Assembly: GCF_022968795.1 (NCBI RefSeq)
Contig: NZ_JALJRB010000004.1
Coordinates: 1-64,000, forward strand
From: Desulfatitalea alkaliphila
GTDB lineage: Bacteria > Desulfobacterota > Desulfobacteria > Desulfobacterales > Desulfosarcinaceae
DNA length: 64,000 nt
Direction of reading: 5' to 3'
Of this stretch, positions 59,694 through 64,000 are shown in pieces. A program made the translations under genes and the position numbers. The notes beneath the pieces are model-generated. The model saw only the letters and a list, made by a program, of their open reading frames with translations, made no database searches and had not been told where the DNA came from. How positions within the stretch are numbered: the first letter of the stretch is position 1; every line of letters starts with the position of its first letter.

Positions 59694-60398
59694 TTGAACC
59701 TCTTGTGCAAGACACTGTTCGAAACGGCCGGGCGGGCGTTGTGCCCGCTCGTCATTTTTGGGCTGATCCTCCTCGGCGGGTGTGCGCGGGAGCGGACACC
59801 GGAGGATGTGCTGCTCCAGGTCGGTGACCAGACCATCACCTTGAGTGAATACGACCAGTCGGTGCGGATGGCCAAGGAAGAGGCCTTTCCCGGAGAGCGA
59901 CAGGTCGATCCCGAGATGTTGGCCGATTTGCATTTGCGGGTGTTCAACCAGTTGAGCGAAGAGCTGGTGCTGGCCTCCTACGCGGCGGATCGGGGCATCA
60001 TGGTGAGCCCCGCCGAGCTGGAGGCGGCCGTGGACGCCATCAAGGCCGATTACCCGGACGATACCTTCGAGGAGACCTTGCTGGAGAACGCCGTCTCTTT
60101 TCCACTCTGGAAGCGGCGCCTGCAAGCGCGCCTGTTGGCGGAAAAGGTGATCCGAGAGACCCTCGTGGATGAGATGCGCATCACCCCGGAAGATGTGGCC
60201 GAATACCATGCCACCTACTACCCCCAAGGTGTGCCGGAAACAGAGGATCGAGACGCGGTCCACCAAAGGATTGTCACCCATCTGCGGCGCAACAAGGGCG
60301 AGGCGGGTTACGAGGCATGGATCGCCGATCTGGAAAAAAACTATCCGGTGGCGATCAATCAAACGGTATGGGAAAGCTATATGCAAGACACGCCCTGA
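59694..60398 (+). CDS. Lipoprotein of the SurA-N / peptidyl-prolyl isomerase type
   Basis: The 234-residue protein has a lipoprotein signal ending LLGGC and then a SurA N-terminal-like chaperone region: VLLQVGDQTITLSEYDQSVRM, and LADLHLRVFNQLSEELVLASYAADRGIMVSPAELEAAVDAIK. The parvulin domain seems absent or very diverged: the C terminus ends RNKGEAGYEAWIADLEKNYPVAI. It probably helps outer-membrane protein folding with the next gene product. TTG 59694 is chosen because GGAGG (59683-59687) sits six bases upstream; GTG 59676 would add six residues. Confidence 0.75.
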   Translation: MNLLCKTLFETAGRALCPLVIFGLILLGGCARERTPEDVLLQVGDQTITLSEYDQSVRMAKEEAFPGERQVDPEMLADLHLRVFNQLSEELVLASYAADRGIMVSPAELEAAVDAIKADYPDDTFEETLLENAVSFPLWKRRLQARLLAEKVIRETLVDEMRITPEDVAEYHATYYPQGVPETEDRDAVHQRIVTHLRRNKGEAGYEAWIADLEKNYPVAINQTVWESYMQDTP

Positions 60399-60461
60399 GG
60401 AAATCGCAAAAGCGATGCTATTGTGCATTCAGGTGGATGCCTGGATTAAAGGAGAAGAGAA

Positions 60462-61457
60462 GTGTTGAAGCCAATGGACCAGATCCGCCGAATTTTGGCG
60501 GTGGTAATATTGACAGGGCTCCTGTCGGCCTTGTTCGTCGGCGGCCCGGTGCATGCCGAACTGGTGGACCGCATCGTGGCCGTTGTCAACGATGATATCA
60601 TTTTACAGAGCGATTTGGAAAAGGCCATGGCCCCCATGCGCGCGCGACTCAAGCAGCAAGGCTATTCCGATGCGAGGGTCGACCTGGTGCTGCATTCGGA
60701 ACGAGATGCCATTCTGGAACAAATGATCACCGACACTTTGACCGATCAACAGGCCCGGCGACATGGGATCACGGTCAGCGATGCCGAGGTGGACGAAACC
60801 ATTGCCCGCATTCGGCAAATGAACAATGTGTCCGAAGAAGACATGACCCGCATGCTGCAATTGGAGGGCATGACCTATGAGATGTACCGCGACCATCTGA
60901 AAGAGCAACTGCTGCGGTCGCGCATCGTCAACCGGGAGGTCAAGTCCCGTATCGTGATCACCGATGAAGCGGTGCGGGCCTATTACGAAGCCAACCGGGA
61001 CCGGTATGCCGGACAGACCGAATACCACTTGCGGCACATTCTGATGCGGGTGACCTCCCCCTCTCCGACCGAGCGGGAACAGGTGCGCCAGGAGATGGCG
61101 CGCCTCCATGAGCGTTTGCAGCAGGGCGAGGCCTTCGAGCGTTTGGCGCGACGCTACTCCCAGGCGGCCACGGCCCGCGAGGGCGGCGACTTGGGATTGT
61201 ACGCCGGTCGCCTGTTGGCCGAGCCGGTGCGCGAAGCCTTGCAAGGGCTGCAGGCAGGACAGTTTACGCCGGTGGTGGAAACCGAGCAAGGCTACCAATT
61301 GTTCTACATTGAGGAAGTGGTTCATTCGGGCGGTAGAGATTTGGAGGAGATGAAACCGGAGATTCAAGAGAAACTCTACGCCGAACAGGTGGATGAACGT
61401 TTCGATGCCTGGCTGGCGGCTTTGCGCCGCAGGGCCCACATCCAGGTCGTCCAGTAG
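60462..61457 (+). CDS. SurA-like periplasmic chaperone / parvulin-type prolyl isomerase
   Basis: The 331-residue exported protein has a Sec signal peptide ending GGPVHAEL. A SurA N-terminal chaperone domain follows (VDRIVAVVNDDIILQSDLEKA to about residue 170) and one parvulin domain (about 185-285; YHLRHILMRVTSPSPTERE, RYSQAATAREGGDLGLYAGRL, FTPVVETEQGYQLFYIEEV). E. coli SurA has two parvulin domains; one-domain forms are common outside Enterobacteria. It assists outer-membrane protein folding in the periplasm. GTG 60462 with GGAGAAGAG upstream is the start; ATG 60474 is possible. Confidence 0.85.
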   Translation: MLKPMDQIRRILAVVILTGLLSALFVGGPVHAELVDRIVAVVNDDIILQSDLEKAMAPMRARLKQQGYSDARVDLVLHSERDAILEQMITDTLTDQQARRHGITVSDAEVDETIARIRQMNNVSEEDMTRMLQLEGMTYEMYRDHLKEQLLRSRIVNREVKSRIVITDEAVRAYYEANRDRYAGQTEYHLRHILMRVTSPSPTEREQVRQEMARLHERLQQGEAFERLARRYSQAATAREGGDLGLYAGRLLAEPVREALQGLQAGQFTPVVETEQGYQLFYIEEVVHSGGRDLEEMKPEIQEKLYAEQVDERFDAWLAALRRRAHIQVVQ

Positions 61458-61477
61458 CGCATCGAAGAGGGACTTGC

Positions 61478-62482
61478 ATGACTGAAAAAACCGACCAACC
61501 CATCGATTTCGGGCAATATTTGCAGAGCCGTCGGCGTGCCGAAGGGATCTCTCTGGAGGAGGTGGCGCGCCGGACCAAGGTCAGCATGACCTGTCTGCGG
61601 CAGATCGAAAGCGAAGATTGGGCCAACTTGCCTTCCCCCACCTTCGTCAAGGGGTTTGTCAAGGCCTATGCCGATGCGGTGGGCGCCGATCCCGGGGAAG
61701 CCTTGGATCGTTATGCAGCCTATTGCGCCGTGCAACAGGAACTGAGCGCACCGCAACCGCCCGTTACGGGAAGTACGGGGTTCGGCAAACGTCTGGCCCT
61801 GGCGCTGGTTTTATTGGTTCTGCTGATCGGCGGCACCATTCTCATCATGCAGCGCATTTCAACGGAGGCGGAGCCGGTAAATGCCGAGGATGCCCTCCCG
61901 GCTGCGCAAAGGTCCGCTTCGGATGGGGAGCGGGCGGCAGCAACGGCGACCGACGCGCCTTCGGCGCCAAAGCCGGCAGCGGAACCGCCACCGCCCGCAG
62001 CGGCGGGGGAAACGCCCGCGGCGCCCGAACCACCGGCGGTTGTTGCGCCACCGGCCACCGTCGCAACACCGCCCGATCCGGTGCAGCCGGTGTCCGAGGC
62101 GCCGCCCGCGACAACCGGATCGGCTGCCGAAACGTTGCCGTCGGCAGCGGCACCGGCCGCCGAAACAGTAGCGCCCCCTGCACCTGCGGCCGATATGCCT
62201 GCCGAACCAGAGGCCGCGGCAGCGGCGGCAGAGACGCCTTCGCCGACGAAGGTGCTGCGGATCAGCGTCGTGGAGACCAGCTGGCTCAGCGTCGCCGGCG
62301 ACGGAAACCCGCCGCGGGAAGCGATCCTCGCACCGGGTGACAGCATCACCGTGGAAGCCCGCAACCATTTTGCGCTGGTCATCGGCAACGCCGGCGGCGT
62401 GCGCCTGGAACTGGACGGTCAACCGGTGCCGCTGTCCGGCCGCAGCGGTCAGGTGGTCCGACTGCGGTTGCCGCGGGAATAA
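61478..62482 (+). CDS. RodZ-like protein with HTH_25 and DUF4115 domains
   Basis: The 334-residue protein has a cytoplasmic helix-turn-helix of the RodZ type (residues 11-75; GQYLQSRRRAEGISLEEVARRTKVSMTCLRQIESEDW, then PSPTFVKGFVKAYADAVG). One membrane segment follows (about 105-127). A long Pro/Ala-rich spacer (about 130-260) leads to the periplasmic C-terminal domain (LRISVVETSWLSVAGDG to the end, DUF4115-like). RodZ links MreB to the cell envelope and sets rod shape. It lies in the mfd-surA run, 20 bp after the SurA-like gene. Confidence 0.85.
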   Translation: MTEKTDQPIDFGQYLQSRRRAEGISLEEVARRTKVSMTCLRQIESEDWANLPSPTFVKGFVKAYADAVGADPGEALDRYAAYCAVQQELSAPQPPVTGSTGFGKRLALALVLLVLLIGGTILIMQRISTEAEPVNAEDALPAAQRSASDGERAAATATDAPSAPKPAAEPPPPAAAGETPAAPEPPAVVAPPATVATPPDPVQPVSEAPPATTGSAAETLPSAAAPAAETVAPPAPAADMPAEPEAAAAAAETPSPTKVLRISVVETSWLSVAGDGNPPREAILAPGDSITVEARNHFALVIGNAGGVRLELDGQPVPLSGRSGQVVRLRLPRE

Positions 62483-62601
62483 ATCGGCCTCGCGCCTCGC
62501 GCACGGATGATTTGCGGTGCATGCCGCCGGCCATCCGAAACGCTTCCGTCCTTCCGGCCGCACGCCTTGCTTTGAACCTTGGACGCCGAACTGATTTTTG
62601 C

Positions 62602-63369
62602 ATGCCCCACATCCAGAACCCCGCCATTGTACTGCGCCGGCGCGACTACGGTGATTTCGACCTGATCCTGACGGTTTTGACCGAGGATCACGGCGTTTGC
62701 ACCCTGATCGCCAAAGCGGCCAAAAAGAGCACCAAGCGGTTTCCCGGGATTTTGGAGCCTTTCGCGGGGTTGCGGATCGTCTACCGTCGAGGGCGCGGCA
62801 ACGGTATGGCGGTGCTGGAGGAGGCCACTCTCGATCGCGCGTTGGGCGGTGTGCGCTCCGATGTGGTCAAGGCGGCCTATGCCGGCTACTGGTCGGAACT
62901 TGTCGCCCTGTGGTTGGAAGAGGGACAAGCGCGACCGGACATCTATCGGTTGTTGGCCTATGCCTTGGCCGCTTTGGGCGAAGGCCGCTTGCCCGATGCG
63001 GTGTTGAGCCTCCTGTTTCAGATGCGTTTCATCGGCCAGGAAGGCTTGCAGCCGGTCCTCGAGCGCTGTGCCTGCTGTCAAACCGCCGTGGCGGAGATAT
63101 CCCAGCAACGCTTTTGTGTCGATTTGCGCAGGGGCGGCGTGGTGTGCGCGCATTGCCCCACCGAGCGCGAGCACCATCTGCAGGTGACCAAAGGCACCTT
63201 GAAGCAGTTGCTCTGGCTCGCCGGTGGCGATTTGCAACAGGCGGTTCGCTTGCGCTTCGCCCCGGGCGTGCTGGCGGAAGCCACCACCTTTTTGGAGGCT
63301 TTCGTGCCGTACCACATCGGTCGGATACCTAAAAGTTTGGCATTCTTGCGCCAGGTACGCGATCATTGA
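62602..63369 (+). CDS. recO: DNA repair protein RecO
   Basis: The 255-residue protein matches RecO. The N-terminal OB fold starts NPAIVLRRRDYGDFDLILTVLT, the middle has KRFPGILEPFAGLRIVYRRGRG, and a C-terminal zinc-binding region has CACCQ and CAHCP (about 177-217). RecO loads RecA on gapped DNA with RecR. ATG 62602 is chosen because the OB fold begins there; the frame is open 30 codons further up but without RecO sequence. No strong ribosome binding site precedes it. The GHMP-kinase gene follows 58 bp later. Confidence 0.93.
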   Translation: MPHIQNPAIVLRRRDYGDFDLILTVLTEDHGVCTLIAKAAKKSTKRFPGILEPFAGLRIVYRRGRGNGMAVLEEATLDRALGGVRSDVVKAAYAGYWSELVALWLEEGQARPDIYRLLAYALAALGEGRLPDAVLSLLFQMRFIGQEGLQPVLERCACCQTAVAEISQQRFCVDLRRGGVVCAHCPTEREHHLQVTKGTLKQLLWLAGGDLQQAVRLRFAPGVLAEATTFLEAFVPYHIGRIPKSLAFLRQVRDH

Positions 63370-63427
63370 CGGCTGTCCGGGGGCAACCGGCGGGCCTTGA
63401 CCGGATGGCGCTGCAGGAGAGCACCAT

Positions 63428-64000
63428 ATGACATCGATTCACTCGTTGTTGGCCGCGGGGCCGGTTTCCGCCTCGGCGCCGTGCCGCATCGACATGGGCG
63501 GCACCCTGGATTTGAGCACCTTTCACTTGCCGCTGCAACCCCTGGGGCCTTGCACCTTCAACGCAGCCCTGAATCTGCGTACTACGGTGACATTGCGGCC
63601 CCACACCGCCGGTAAAATTCGACTGACAGCCACCGGGTTCGCGCCCATGGAGCTGGACGGCGACAAGGCCTCCTTCGATCATCCCCTGGGATTGATGGCC
63701 GCCGTGGCCGCTTTTTTCGGCGCCGACGGGGTCCATATCGACATCGACTCCGCATCCCCGCCGCGCAGCGCCTTGGGCGGCTCCTCGGTGGCCGCCGTGG
63801 CCCTCATCTGGGCTTTCAGCAAATTATGGGCCCGCCAAGGGCAGCCGATGCCCGACAAGCGATCCGTTGCTTTGCTGGCCCATGCCATCGAGCAGGGTGT
63901 GGCCGGATCGGTATGCGGGTTGCAGGATCAGCTGGCTGCCGTATACGGCGGCGTCAACGGCTGGTATTGGTCCGGCATGCTGACCGGCGAAGGGTTTCGA
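63428..64000 (+). CDS. GHMP-family kinase, 3-prime end beyond the window
   Basis: The visible 191 codons start at ATG 63428, with AGGAGA seven bases upstream. The start SAPCRIDMGGTLDLSTFHLPL is the substrate-binding N terminus of sugar-type GHMP kinases (D-glycero-D-manno-heptose-7-phosphate kinase or galactokinase/fucokinase-like). The ATP-binding motif is SPPRSALGGSSVAAVALI near residue 113. GLQDQLAAVYGG corresponds to a later conserved block. The substrate cannot be decided from the part seen. The gene runs off the end of the window with no stop codon. Confidence 0.8.
   Translation, partial: MTSIHSLLAAGPVSASAPCRIDMGGTLDLSTFHLPLQPLGPCTFNAALNLRTTVTLRPHTAGKIRLTATGFAPMELDGDKASFDHPLGLMAAVAAFFGADGVHIDIDSASPPRSALGGSSVAAVALIWAFSKLWARQGQPMPDKRSVALLAHAIEQGVAGSVCGLQDQLAAVYGGVNGWYWSGMLTGEGFR

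Noticed and set aside
1-64000. CRISPR array, prophage or complete insertion sequence
   Set aside because: No regularly spaced direct repeats, no cas, integrase, transposase or phage structural genes were seen in either strand.

Overview
The window is about 64 kb of GC-rich, gene-dense chromosomal DNA. It looks like a strictly anaerobic, B12-synthesising deltaproteobacterium (Desulfobacterota, probably Desulfobacteraceae/Desulfosarcinaceae-like). The pointers are the cobalt-early (anaerobic) cobalamin pathway with CbiX, CbiD, CbiG and CbiJ, an oxygen-sensitive 4-hydroxybutyryl-CoA dehydratase with its [4Fe-4S] ligands, TAXI-type TRAP transporters, and many multi-PAS sensor kinases. No phage, plasmid, complete insertion sequence or CRISPR array is visible. 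The taxonomic call is an inference from gene content, not from a marker-gene search.

Layout. 1-4.8 kb: a YhhN-family membrane protein, a medium-chain alcohol dehydrogenase lacking the structural-zinc lobe, a minus-strand small-heat-shock/J-domain block, and a methyltransferase. 4.85-17.6 kb: a cobalamin riboswitch and terminator, then a long plus-strand B12 operon: cobD-cbiP fusion, cbiB, cbiA, an AT-rich repeat element, cbiC-cbiX fusion, a cbiM stub, cbiD, cbiE, cbiL, cbiF, a short cbiG, cbiH (apparent ATT start) and cbiJ. cbiT, the adenosyltransferase and the late nucleotide-loop genes are absent. 17.6-30.4 kb: class I aldolase, a Kazal-domain lipoprotein, a hybrid histidine kinase coupled to a REC-GGDEF diguanylate cyclase, a SWIM-SNF2 helicase, and a second multi-PAS hybrid kinase that overlaps it tail to tail.

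30.7-34.3 kb: a HEAT-repeat protein, then a minus-strand operon of a ParA-type ATPase, a small predicted ribbon-helix-helix protein and a short Rho paralogue, and a zinc-ribbon protein. 34.5-44.4 kb: a minus-strand catabolic block with two near-duplicate TAXI receptors, a fused TRAP permease, a nitronate-monooxygenase-like flavoprotein and 4-hydroxybutyryl-CoA dehydratase. Upstream lies a sigma-54 activator gene. Between activator and dehydratase are a candidate -24/-12 promoter and three copies of the palindrome TTGCA-N4-TGCAA.

44.6-56.1 kb: an HD-GYP-type protein coupled to a HEAT-repeat protein, RecD2 helicase, a cupin, an MFS transporter, a GH13 sugar phosphorylase, an HU/IHF protein, three small proteins and tRNA-Thr(CGT). 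56.1-64 kb: a plus-strand housekeeping run of mfd, a SurA-N-like lipoprotein, a SurA-like parvulin, a RodZ-like protein, recO and a GHMP kinase cut by the window end.

The most interesting items are the ParA/RHH/Rho operon, the sigma-54 architecture upstream of the dehydratase, a perfect 25-bp inverted repeat between the B12 riboswitch terminator and the first operon start codon, the dispersed ATAGTTTAAAG-bounded repeats (one supplies the cbiA stop codon), the cbiM stub, and the ATT start of cbiH.
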